From assembly GCA_963794685.1 (NCBI GenBank), contig CAWCFK010000018.1:1-64000 (forward strand): DNA of 64,000 nucleotides, written 5' to 3'. Source of the stretch: CAVTWH01 sp963794685 (GTDB lineage: Bacteria; Actinomycetota; Actinomycetes; Mycobacteriales; Micromonosporaceae). The position numbers were made by a program, and so were the translations under genes. Shown here piece after piece: positions 52,905-63,281 of this stretch. Numbering within the stretch: the stretch's first letter is position 1; every line of letters begins with the position of its first letter. A model generated the notes under the pieces. It did not search any database. It was not told the DNA's origin and saw only the letters and a program-made list of their open reading frames with translations.

Positions 52905-55900
52905 CAACGCCGCAGACCGCGGCCGCCGGCACAGTGCCGCAGAACGCGGCTGCCGGCACAGTGCCGCAGAACGCGGCTGCCGGCACAGTGCCGCAGAACG
53001 CGGCCGAAGCCTTCGCTGAGGTGCTGGCCAGGCAGCCGGCCGCGGTGGCCGTGGTCGACGGGGCACGCCAGCACAGCTACGCCGAGCTGGCCGCCCGCGC
53101 GGACGAGATCGCCGGCTGGCTCGGCGCCTCGGGAATCGGCCCGGAGAGCCTGGTCGCCGTCCTGGTCGACCGGACAGTGGCGCTGCCGGCCTGCGTGCTC
53201 GGCGTATGGCGGGCGGGCGCGGCCTACCTGGCCCTCGATCCGCAGACCCCACGCCCCCGGCTACGCGCGATCGCGGCCCAGCTCCGGCCGGCCGCCGTGC
53301 TCACCACCACCGATCTCGCCCACCGTGCCGAGTCCCTGGCCGGCACCGTGCTGCGGGTGGACGAGCCGATTCCCGCGCACCCGGTCCGCCCCGTCGTCCT
53401 GTCGCCGGAAAACCTGGCTTACGTGATCCACACCTCCGGATCCACCGGCTCCCCGAAGGGCGTGGCAATCAGCCACCGCGCCCTGCTCACGGTCATCCGG
53501 ACCGGCCAGCGCATGTACGGCTGGGGCAGCGACATCCAGCGGGTGGTCGGCCTGTCCGGCTTCGGGTTCGACGTGGCCACCGGCGACCTCGCCCGTACCC
53601 TGCTGACCGGCGCGCGCCTGGTGCTGTGCCCGGCCGGGACGGTCGTCAGCCCGCCCGACCTGGCCACGCTGATCCGCACCCACGGGGTCGAGTACGCCGA
53701 GATCACCCCGTCCCTGCTGCGCCCGCTCGTGCGGTACCTGCGGGCCACCGGCGAGCGGCTGGAACCGTTGCGGCTGCTGGTCGTCGGCGGCGAGCTGTAC
53801 CCGGCAGCCGACCACGCGGCCACCCGTGCGGCGCTCGGCGACCGGGTCCGCATCGTCAACACCTACGGGCTGACCGAGACCGCCATCGACAGCACCTGGC
53901 ACGAGCCGGAGCCGGGCGGGAGCGTCGACGGTGGAGTGCCGATCGGCCGGCCCATCGCCTCCACCCGGGTCGAGGTCCTCGACGCCGACCTGCGCCCGGC
54001 CACCGACGGCGAGCTGTACCTCAGCGGCGACCAGTTGGCCCGCGGGTACCTCGGCGACCCGGCCGCCACCGCCGACCGCTTCGTCCCCTCCGACACCGGC
54101 CCGCCCGGCTCCCGCCGGTACCGCAGCGGCGACCTGGTGACCAGCCGCCCCGACGGCGTGCTGGTCTTCCGCCGCCGGGTCGACGACCTGGTCAAGGTCA
54201 ACGGTGTCCGGCTGAGCCTGCTGGAGGTGCAGGTCGCCGTGGCCGCCCACCCCGACCTGCGGGCCGCCGCCGTCGACGTGCTGCGCATCGGCGACCGGGA
54301 CGCGATCGCCGCCTGGGTGGTACCCGCCACCGACGGCGCGCCCGTCGACCCGGCAGCCATCCGCCGGTACGCCGGCTCCGTGCTGCCCCGGGCGGCCGTG
54401 CCGGCGTACCTGCGGGTGGTCGGGGACCTGCCGGTCACCCCCAACGGCAAGCTCGACCTCGCCGCCCTGCGCACCGCGTACCCGCCAGGCCCCGACGAGG
54501 CGCCCGCGCAGGTGCGGCAGGCCGGTGCCGGGACGGCGGCCGTCCTCGCCGGGCTGGCCGCGCGCCGGCTGGGCGCAACGCCCGGCGTCGACGACGACTT
54601 CTTCGAGTCCGGTGGCGACTCGCTCGGCGCGGCGGCCTGGGCCGCGGACATCCGCGCCGAGTTCGGCGTCGACCTGCCGACCGCCCAGGTGCTCGACCAT
54701 CCCACGGCGGCGGCGCTGGCCGTCCTGGTCGAGCGGGCCGACCGGCGGGCGCCGATCGCCCGCGACAGCGGCGCGACCAGCGCACCGCTGGCGCCCAACC
54801 AGCGCCGGCTGTGGCTGCTGCACGAGCGCGGTGACGACCTGGCGGCGTACAACATCCCGGTCGCCGTGGACATCACCGGCGACCTGCGCCCGGACGCGCT
54901 CGCGGCGGCCTGGCGCGCGCTGGTGCGGCGGCACGCCGCCCTGCGCACCACTGTCCACAGTGGACCGGACGGGCCGTGCCAGCGGGTACACGAAGACCTG
55001 ACCGTTGAGTTGCCGGTGGTCACGGTGGCCGACGAGCGCGACGCCGGCCGCTGGGTGGACGAGCAGGTCGCCCGCCCGATCAGCCTGCGGGAGCCGGGCC
55101 TGGCGTGGGCGGCGCTGCTGCGGCTGCCGGGCCGGTACCGGCTGGTCATCTGCGCCCACCATCTGGGGTGTGACGGCGAGTCGGTCCGCATCCTGCTGGC
55201 CGATCTGGGCGCGCTCTACCGGGCAGCGACGGGGGAGGGGCCACTACTGCCGCCGTTGGCACTGTCCTATCTGGACTACAGCCGTTGGCAGGACGGCGAG
55301 CTGCGCGCCGGCCGGTACGACGGGCAGCTGCGCGCGGTGTCCGAGCGGCTGGCCGGCGCACCCACGGCCGGCAGGCTGCCGGGTCCACTTGCCGGCCGGG
55401 ACGGCGCGGACGGCCGGCACACGGTCAGCCTCGACCGGGCGGGTACCGCGGCGCTGCGCGCGCTGGCTCGGGAGCACCGGACCACGCCGTTCGTCGTGTT
55501 GCTGGCCGCCTTCGGTGCGCTGGCCCGCCGCTGGACCGGCGCAGGACGACGTGGTCGTCGGGGTGCCCTACGGGGACCGGACCACCGCGGGTACCGAGGG
55601 AATCGTCGGCTTCTTCGTGGACACCGTGCCGGTCCGGCTGACCGCCGCCGCCGACGTGGACTTCGCCGGGCTGCTGCGGGAGTGCCGGGCCGCCACCACG
55701 TTCGCTGCCCGCAACCGGGACGTCCCCTACGACCTCGTCGACCACGCGCTGCGCCGCGCGGGTACCCCCCTGGACCTGACCTTCTGGTTCAACTTCCTCG
55801 GCCCGCCCGAGGCGGCACCGGATCTCGGCCCGGCCGCCGTCGGCTCGCTGGTCGAACTGCCCCCGGTCGGCGCGCTCTTCGACGTCAACCTCTACGTCAC

Positions 55901-57933
55901 CGACCACGGCGACACCCTCGACGTCCACGTGGTCATGGCCGGCTCCCGGGTCGACGCCGGCCTCGCCGCCGAGCTGGGACTGCAGTACCACCGCCTGATC
56001 GCCGCCGTCGTCGCCGACCCCGAGCGGCCGCTCGGCGAACATCACCTCGCATCCCCTGCCGAGCACGCCACCGGACGGGGAGCCGTGGCGGCCCCTGCCG
56101 GACACGACGCCGTGGCCGCGCATCCGGCCGGACTGCCGACGGTCGCGGAACTGCTCGTCCGGCACCGGCCGGCGGCGGTGGCGATCCGCGATCCTGCCGG
56201 CGACGTCAGCTACGGCGACCTGGTCGCGGACAGCGCCGCGTTGGCGGACCGGCTGCGCACGGCCGGCACCGGCCCCGGCGACACGGTGGCGATCCTGCTG
56301 CCGCGCGGACGCACTCTCGTCACCGCCCTGCTGGCCGTGTGGAGCGCGGGCGCGGACTTCTGCGTCCTGGACCCGGCCGCACCACTTGCGTGGACCCTCC
56401 GCCAGGTGGACGCCGCACCGGCCTTCACGGCCCTGCTGGCCACCGACGCGCCGGCCGAACTCCGCACCCGAATCCGTGTCCACCTCGACCCCGCCACAAA
56501 CCACGCACCGGCCCCGTCGGCTGCCCCGTCGCCGGCCGGGGACAGGATGCCCGGGTACCTCGCCTTCACGTCCGGCACCACCGGCGCGCCCAAGCCGGTG
56601 CGCGCCGACGGCCGGCCACTGCACCACTTTCTGCGCCACTACGCCGACACCTTCGCGCTGTCCGGGGAGGACAGGTACGCGCTGCTCGCCGGACTCGGCC
56701 ACGATCCGCTGCTGCGGGACGTGTTCGCGCCGCTGTCCACCGGCGGCACCCTGTGCGTACCGGCCGAGCACGTCATCCGCTCGCCCCGCGAACTGGGGCG
56801 GTGGCTGGCGGCGCAGGGCGTCACCGTCGTGCACCTGACCCCGCCGGTACTGCGCCTGCTCACCAGCCGGGAGCAGCCGCCACTTCCGCAACTGCGACTG
56901 GTCGTGTGCGGCGGCGACCAGCTCTACTTCGCCGACGTCGCGGCGATCCGCGCGATCGCGCGGGAACGCCACCGTCGTCAACGCCTACGGCACCACCGAG
57001 ACGCCACAGGTGCAGGCGTGGTTCGCCGTCGCGCCAAAGGATGTGGCAGGCGAGCCGGCCGCGGCCGTCCCGGTGAACCGGGGCATCGACGGGGACCGGC
57101 TGCGGGTGGTCGATCACCTCGGCCGGACCGCGGCCACCGGCGAGCCGGGCCGGCTGCGGGTGCAGACCAGTCTGCTCGCCGAAGGCCTGGGCAGCGGCTA
57201 CGACACCGGCGACCGGGGCCGCTACCGCAGTGACGGGCTGATCGAGATCCTGGGCCGGGCCGACGACCAGGTGAAGATCGCCGGGCACCGGGCCACGCCG
57301 CAGGAGTTGGACGCCGTGCTGCGTACGCTGCCCCGGTTGGCCGATGCCCGGACCGTCGCCGTGCCACAGCCCGACGGTCAGGCACGTCTCGTGGTGTACG
57401 CGGTGCCCGCCGGCCCGCCACCGCGCCTGGCCGAGTTGCGGGCCGCCCTGCGCGAGCGGGTACCGGCCCACCTGCTCCCCGCCGAGTTGGTGATCCTCGA
57501 CGTGCTGCCGTTGACCGCCAACGGAAAACTCGACCACCGCGCCCTCGCCGTCGCCCGGACCGCGGCAGCCGCAGCCGCATCCGCGATCGGCGGTGCGGTC
57601 GCGTCCGTGCCGCGCTCAGCGCTGGAGCGGCGCATCGCCGCCGAATGGGACGCCACCCTGGCCTGCGGCCAGCCCGACATCGAGGCGAACTTCTTCGACC
57701 TGGGCGGTACCTCACTGCTGATGGCCGAGCTGCAGAACCGGCTGGAAAGCCGGCTGGGACTGCACATTCCGATGCTGACCCTCTTCGAGTACCCGGCCGT
57801 GCGCCTGCTCGCCGAGCACCTCACCAGCACCGGCGCTTCGACCGCCGGCCGGTTGGGCAGGCGCCACCCGGTCTCCCCCGACGCGACACGGCGGATCGCC
57901 GTCCGCGCCCAGTTGCGAAGCGAGGAGCTGTGA
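52901..57933 (+). CDS. Nonribosomal peptide synthetase A-T-C-A-T (two frame changes in this sequence)
   Basis: Three frames join into about 1,676 residues; changes of one base near 55537-55543 and 56958-56966 are needed. A1 has 'HTSGSTGSPKG' and a binding-pocket code read as D-V-G-E-V-G-T-I-D, very close to ornithine (D-V-G-E-I-G-S-I-D). T1 has Ser in 'SGGDSLG'. The C domain has an intact 'HHLGCDG'. A2 has 'FTSGTTGAPK' and code D-P-R-H-V-G-A-Q-V, unlike any I know. T2 has Ser in 'LGGTSLL'. No C domain precedes A1, so this is an initiation protein, and no thioesterase follows, so T2 hands over to PKS2, whose ATG overlaps the NRPS stop. The N-terminus carries a 27-bp repeat. Both breaks leave motifs intact. 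Confidence 0.85.
52919..52999 (+). repeat. 27-bp in-frame tandem repeat at the NRPS N-terminus
   Basis: Three copies (52919-52945, 52946-52972 and 52973-52999) encode 'AAAGTVPQN' three times, directly after the start codon region and before the A1 domain. Copies two and three are identical. It could be a flexible docking tail or simple slippage. Confidence 0.9.
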
Positions 57934-60900
57934 TGACCGGTACGCATCACGTCGCCGTGGTCGGGATGGCCGGTCGGTTCCCCGGCGCGAGCGACATCGA
58001 CGAGTTCTGGGCCAACCTGCACGAGGGGGTCGAGTCGATCGCCTTCCCCACCGACGGGGAGCTGCGCGCCTACGGGGTCCCCGACGAGCTGCTGCGCCAC
58101 CCCGAGTACGTGAAGGCGTTCGCCACCACCCCGGGGGTGGCCGACTTCGACGCCGCGCTGTTCGGCTACACCCCGCGCGAGGCGGAGAGCACCGATCCGC
58201 AGATCCGGATGTTCCTGGAGTGCTCGCACGCCGCGCTGGAGCACGCCGGCTACGACCCGGCCCGCAGCGACGCCACCATCGGCGTCTACGGCTCGGCCGG
58301 CAACAACCGGTACGTGGACATGCACCTGGGCAACGCCGGCGACTCGTCGGCCACCAGCAGCTTCGCGCTCACCTCCTTGAACAACACCGACTACGTGGCC
58401 AACACGGTGGCCTACAAGTTGAACCTGCGCGGCCCGGCGATCTCCGTCTCCACCGCCTGTTCCAGTGCCCTGGTCGCGGTGCACCTGGCCAGCCAGGCGC
58501 TGCGCAACGGCGAGTGCGACCTCGCGCTGGCCGGCGGCGCGGAGGTGGAGATGCCGTTCGGGCACGGGTACCTGTGGGCCGAGGGCAGCCCGTTCTCCCG
58601 CGACGGCCACGTCCGGCCGTTCGACGTCAAGGCCGACGGCACTGTCTTCTCCACCGGCGTCGGCGTGGTCGTACTGAAGCGGCTTGCGGACGCGGTGGCC
58701 GACGGCGACACCATCCACGCCGTGCTGCGCGGCAGCGCGCTCAACAACGACGGCTCGGCCAAGGCCGGGTTCAGCGCGCCGTCGGTGACCGGGCAGGCGG
58801 TCATGCTGGCCGAGGCGATGGCGATGGCCGAGGTGGACGCGCAGGACATCAGCCTCGTCGAGTGCCACGCCACAGGTACCCAGCTCGGCGACCCGATCGA
58901 AGTGGCCGCGCTGCACCGCGCGTTCCGGACCCGGTCGGCGGGTCGGCTGGAGACCGGGCGCACCACCCTCAGCTCCGTCAAGGCCAGCGTCGGCCATCTC
59001 GGGCACGCGGCCGGCGCCGCCTCGCTGATCAAGGTGATCCTCGGACTGGCACACGGCACCATGCCCGGCACGGTCAACTTCACCGAGCCCAATCCGAAGC
59101 TGGCACTGGACTCCACCCCGTTCCAGATCACCGAGCGCGCCTGCGACTGGCCCCGGGTACCGGGCAGGCCGCGCGTCGCCGGAGTCAGCTCGTTCGGCGT
59201 CGGCGGCACCAACGCCCACGTCGTGGTGGAGGAACCGCCGCTGCGGGCTGCCCCGTCCGACAGCCCGCCGACTCAGCGCCCCCGGGTGGTGCTGTGGTCG
59301 GCGAAGAGTGAGGTTGCCCGCGACGACTATCGCGACCGGCTGGCCACCTGGTTTGCCGGAACCCATGCGGCGCAGGGCTTTGCGGACGCGACGCACACGC
59401 TGGCCCGGGGTCGCCGCGCCTACCCGATCCGCGGTGCGCTGGTCGCCACCGGCGCCGAGGAGGCGCACCGGTCGCTGAGCAGCGGCACCGGCGTCCTGGC
59501 CGGCGCCGGACTGCGCCGGGACCTGGTCTTCGCCTTCCCCGGCCAGGGCAGCCAACGCCCGGCCATGGCCACCGGGCTGTACCAGCGTGACCGGCACTTC
59601 GCCGCCGCGTTCGACGAGTGCCTCGCCGGGTTCGCCGCCCTCGACCTGCCGGTCCGCGAAGCCTGGCGGCATGCCGACGCGGCGGACCTGGCTGCCGCGC
59701 AGGTCGCCCAACCCCTGCTGTTCTCGGTGGAAGTGGCTTTGGCGCGGGCATTGGACGCGCGCGGCGTACGGCCCGCGGCGGTGCTCGCGCACAGCGTCGG
59801 GGAACTGGCCGCCGCGGTGGTGTGCGGAGTGCTGTCGCTGGCCGACGGCATCACGCTGGTCGCCGCGCGGGCGCGGGCGATGGCCACCGCCGGCCCGGGT
59901 TCGATGCTGGCCGTCACCGCGTCACTGGACTCGCTCACCAGGGCGACCGACGGAGTACCCACCGGCTGCACCGTCGCCGTCGTCAACGGCCCGGCCCAGG
60001 TTGTCCTCAGCGGTGCCCCGCAGCACATCGCGGACGCCGCGCGGGAGCTGGCCGGGCGCGGGCTGGCGGTCCGGGAGCTGGCGACCTCGGGGGCGTTCCA
60101 CGGTCCGCTGATGGCGCCGGCTGCCGCGCAGTTCGCGCTGGCGTTCGAGGACGTCACGCTGGCCGAACCACAGCTGCCGATGTACTCCGGGGGTGCCGGC
60201 GGGCTGCTGAGCGCCGAACAGGCCACCGATCCGGACTTCTGGGCCGGGCAGCTGTGTACCCCGGTGCGTTTCGACCGGGCACTGGCCGCCCTACTGGCCG
60301 ACGGCGTCCGACTGGTGCTGGAGACCGGGCCGGGCAGCGCGCTCACCGGCCTCGGCCGGCTCGCCGACCCGGACAGGACCAGCGCCTTCCTGCCGGTACT
60401 CGGCCACGACCGCGACCGGAGCCGCGACGGCGGCCCCGACGGCGGTGACCGGGCAGGCGAGGAGCGCCACCTGCTCACCGCGCTGGCCCAGGTGTGGACC
60501 GAGGGGCACGACGTCGACTGGCGGACCGACGAGGACGGCGCCGGCCGCATCCCGTTGCCGGGCTACCCCTACCAACGCAAGCGCTACTGGGTGGAGCCAC
60601 GCACCGCGCCGACACCCGTCCCGGCGCAGGACCAGCCGGCGCACGACCAGACTGGCTCGCGGCAGCCGGGGGAGCAGACGCCGCCGGAGCAGCCGGCCGC
60701 ACAGACACCGCTGTCCACGCTGGTGTGGTCCCAGGCGCCGGCCACGGTGCGAACCTCCACTCTGGACGGACAGGTGCTCGTGCTCGCCGCCGGGTCGAGC
60801 GCCGACAGCCTGCCGGTGGTGCTCGCCGTCCAGCAGGCCGGCGGACAGCCCACCGTGGTCCGGCACGGCGACCGCTACGCCGAGCAGGCCGGCGAGTTCC

Positions 60901-63281
60901 GCGTCCGACCCGGCAACCGCGCGGACCTCGACCGGGTGCTTGCCGAGCTGACCCGGCGCGGCACCCCGGTACGACTGGCGATCCACGCCAGCACGCTGAC
61001 CGCGCCGACCGACCTGGACAGCGCCACCCTCGACACCGTGCTCGCCGAGGCGTTCGACAGTCTGCTCGTGCTGGCGTCGACGGCGGCCGGCCGACCGGCG
61101 CAGGACGCGTTCGGCATCGCCCTGCTGACCCGGGGCGCGCTGGACGTCACCGGCGCGGAGCCACTCGACCCGGTCGCCGCCATGCTGATCGGTTTCGCCC
61201 GCAGCCTGGCCCGGGAGGCCCCGCATCTCGGCGTACGGGTCGTCGACGTGGCCGCGGCCGGCGAACGGGAACTCGCCACCGAACTCGCGGCCTGGGCCAC
61301 CCACGAGGTGGTCGCAGTGCGCGGTTCACGCCGCTGGACCGGGCAGCCGGTGCCGTACCAGCCGGTGCAGATTCCCGGTGGCCCGGCGATCCGGCGCTCC
61401 GGCGTGTACCTGATCACCGGCGGTACCGGCGGACTGGGGCTGGCGATGGCGCGCGGACTCGCCGGCACCGGGCTGCGACCACGGTTGATCCTGCTCAGCC
61501 GCTCCGGCGACACCGGCGACGAGCGGCTGGCGGCTCAGCTCGCCGAATTGGCCGCCCTCGGTGCCCAGGTGCGGGTACTCGCCGTCGACGTCACCGACCG
61601 GCGCGCCCTGCGCCGGGCCCTGGACACCGCCACCGCCCGGTTCGGCCCGGTGACCGGGGTGCTGCACCTGGCCGGGCTGCCGGGCGACGGGCTGGTCCGC
61701 GGGCGTGGCCCAGCCGAGGCCGCCGCCGTGCTCGGCCCCAAGGTGCGCGGCACCGTGCTGCTCGCGCAGGAGTTGCGTGAGCGCCCGGAGCTGGACTTCT
61801 TCGTCATGTTCTCCAGCCGCGCGGCGACCGACGGCCTGATCGGCAGCGCCGACTACGCTGCCGCCAACGCCTTCCAGGACGCCTACGCGCAACTGCTGCG
61901 CCGCGCCGAGGTACCGGCCCTGTCAATCAACTGGCCGTCCTGGGCGCAGGTGGGGATGGCCGCCTCGTACGGGGTGCGGACCTGGTCCACGCCGATGGGT
62001 CCGACGGTCAACCCGATCATGGACGAGCACCGGATCGGCGGGGTCGCCGTGCTGCCCGGCACCGGCCAACTCGACGTGCTGCTGACCGGCTACACCGCGC
62101 TGACCGGGCAGCCGCTGCCGGTCCGGCTGACCGACCTGGTCTACCACCAGATGCTCGCCGGCGAGGACGAGTGCCAGCTCGACGTGCGGCTGCACGCCGA
62201 CGGCCAACTGGAGACGACCTCCCGGCCGGCCGGCGAGCCGGCGTCGGCGACCCTCCGGCACGCCTCCGCCCGGGTCTCGCCGCCGATCGCTGAGCCCACC
62301 GTGGCCGACCTGGCGGTCCTGCGGCAGCGGCTGACCAGTCCGCTGGTCGACGCGGACAGTGGCGACCAGCTGTTCGGGCTCGGCCGCCGCTGGGACAACG
62401 TCACCGGCACCTGGACCGCCGTCGACGGCGATCCGACCGAGTTGCTGGTCGAACTGCGGCTGCCCGACGAGTTCCACGACGACCTGGACCGGCACCTGAT
62501 CCACCCGACCCTGCTGGACTCCGCGACGACCGCGTTCCGGCTCGCCGCCGACGGCTTCCACCTGCCGTTCTGCTGCCAGTCCATCACCTGTTACGCGCCG
62601 CTGCCGGCGCACGTGTTCGCCCATGTCCGCAGGCAGCCCGGCGCTGCCGGGATCATCCGGGCGGACGTCGACCTGCTGGCCGCCGACGGTCGGCTGCTGG
62701 TCCGGGCCGTCGGGTACACGCTGCGCAAGGTGGACCAGCAGACCGCGGCCGTGGCGACCTCCGCCGCGCCGGCCACGGCGCTCGCGGACGACGGCATCGA
62801 CCCGGCCGAGGGGGTACGCATCACGCTTGGCCTGCTCGGCGCGGACCACCCCGGTCAGGTACTCGTCGAGCCGGGCGCCCGGCCGGTGGCGGTACGGCCG
62901 CCGGCCCTGCGTCAGCCTGTTGCCGCGGCTCAGGTAGCGGCGCGGCCGGTGCAGCAGCCGGGAACCGTGGCCACGATGACCACCGCCACGATCCCGTCCA
63001 CCACCCCGGCCGCGCCCGCGGACCAGTCGGGTGCGGCCGTGGCAGGCGGGACCACCGGGCTGCAGGCGCGGGTGACCGCGCTGTGGGTACAGGTGATCGG
63101 GGATCCGTCGGTCCGGCCGGACGCCGACTTTTTCGAGGTGGGCGGGAACTCGCTGACCGCGGTGGGGCTGATCGGCAGCATCCGGGAGACGTTCGGGGTG
63201 GACCTGTCGATCAGTGCCATCTTCGACCACCCGACCATCGCGGCGCTCACCGCACTGCTGTACGAGCAGGGCCTGCGGTGA
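57933..63281 (+). CDS. Type I polyketide synthase, KS-AT-KR-DH-ACP (PKS2)
   Basis: The 1,782-residue product repeats the order of PKS1. The KS (about 5-440) has Cys176 in 'TACSSAL', 'ECHATGTQLGDP' and 'SVGHLGHAAG'. The AT (about 530-800) has Ser621 in 'AHSVGEL' and 'GAFHGPLM' in place of HAFH, still suggesting malonyl-CoA. The KR (about 1155-1345) has 'TGGTGGLG' and Tyr1308 in 'ADYAAANAF'. The DH-like domain (about 1357-1610) has His1366 in 'DEHRIGGVAVLPG' and Asp1529 in 'LLDSATT'. A linker rich in Ala/Val/Thr/Pro precedes the carrier (about 1708-1780; Ser1740 in 'VGGNSLT'). It extends the chain from the NRPS with one ketide that can be reduced and dehydrated. It overlaps the NRPS (TGATG) and LanB2 (GTGA). 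Confidence 0.93.
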   Translation: MTGTHHVAVVGMAGRFPGASDIDEFWANLHEGVESIAFPTDGELRAYGVPDELLRHPEYVKAFATTPGVADFDAALFGYTPREAESTDPQIRMFLECSHAALEHAGYDPARSDATIGVYGSAGNNRYVDMHLGNAGDSSATSSFALTSLNNTDYVANTVAYKLNLRGPAISVSTACSSALVAVHLASQALRNGECDLALAGGAEVEMPFGHGYLWAEGSPFSRDGHVRPFDVKADGTVFSTGVGVVVLKRLADAVADGDTIHAVLRGSALNNDGSAKAGFSAPSVTGQAVMLAEAMAMAEVDAQDISLVECHATGTQLGDPIEVAALHRAFRTRSAGRLETGRTTLSSVKASVGHLGHAAGAASLIKVILGLAHGTMPGTVNFTEPNPKLALDSTPFQITERACDWPRVPGRPRVAGVSSFGVGGTNAHVVVEEPPLRAAPSDSPPTQRPRVVLWSAKSEVARDDYRDRLATWFAGTHAAQGFADATHTLARGRRAYPIRGALVATGAEEAHRSLSSGTGVLAGAGLRRDLVFAFPGQGSQRPAMATGLYQRDRHFAAAFDECLAGFAALDLPVREAWRHADAADLAAAQVAQPLLFSVEVALARALDARGVRPAAVLAHSVGELAAAVVCGVLSLADGITLVAARARAMATAGPGSMLAVTASLDSLTRATDGVPTGCTVAVVNGPAQVVLSGAPQHIADAARELAGRGLAVRELATSGAFHGPLMAPAAAQFALAFEDVTLAEPQLPMYSGGAGGLLSAEQATDPDFWAGQLCTPVRFDRALAALLADGVRLVLETGPGSALTGLGRLADPDRTSAFLPVLGHDRDRSRDGGPDGGDRAGEERHLLTALAQVWTEGHDVDWRTDEDGAGRIPLPGYPYQRKRYWVEPRTAPTPVPAQDQPAHDQTGSRQPGEQTPPEQPAAQTPLSTLVWSQAPATVRTSTLDGQVLVLAAGSSADSLPVVLAVQQAGGQPTVVRHGDRYAEQAGEFRVRPGNRADLDRVLAELTRRGTPVRLAIHASTLTAPTDLDSATLDTVLAEAFDSLLVLASTAAGRPAQDAFGIALLTRGALDVTGAEPLDPVAAMLIGFARSLAREAPHLGVRVVDVAAAGERELATELAAWATHEVVAVRGSRRWTGQPVPYQPVQIPGGPAIRRSGVYLITGGTGGLGLAMARGLAGTGLRPRLILLSRSGDTGDERLAAQLAELAALGAQVRVLAVDVTDRRALRRALDTATARFGPVTGVLHLAGLPGDGLVRGRGPAEAAAVLGPKVRGTVLLAQELRERPELDFFVMFSSRAATDGLIGSADYAAANAFQDAYAQLLRRAEVPALSINWPSWAQVGMAASYGVRTWSTPMGPTVNPIMDEHRIGGVAVLPGTGQLDVLLTGYTALTGQPLPVRLTDLVYHQMLAGEDECQLDVRLHADGQLETTSRPAGEPASATLRHASARVSPPIAEPTVADLAVLRQRLTSPLVDADSGDQLFGLGRRWDNVTGTWTAVDGDPTELLVELRLPDEFHDDLDRHLIHPTLLDSATTAFRLAADGFHLPFCCQSITCYAPLPAHVFAHVRRQPGAAGIIRADVDLLAADGRLLVRAVGYTLRKVDQQTAAVATSAAPATALADDGIDPAEGVRITLGLLGADHPGQVLVEPGARPVAVRPPALRQPVAAAQVAARPVQQPGTVATMTTATIPSTTPAAPADQSGAAVAGGTTGLQARVTALWVQVIGDPSVRPDADFFEVGGNSLTAVGLIGSIRETFGVDLSISAIFDHPTIAALTALLYEQGLR

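Noticed and set aside
57378..59792. Long minus-strand open frame (804 codons) opposite the NRPS end and PKS2
   Set aside because: Shadow frame of real coding sequence on the plus strand; composition is non-protein-like.
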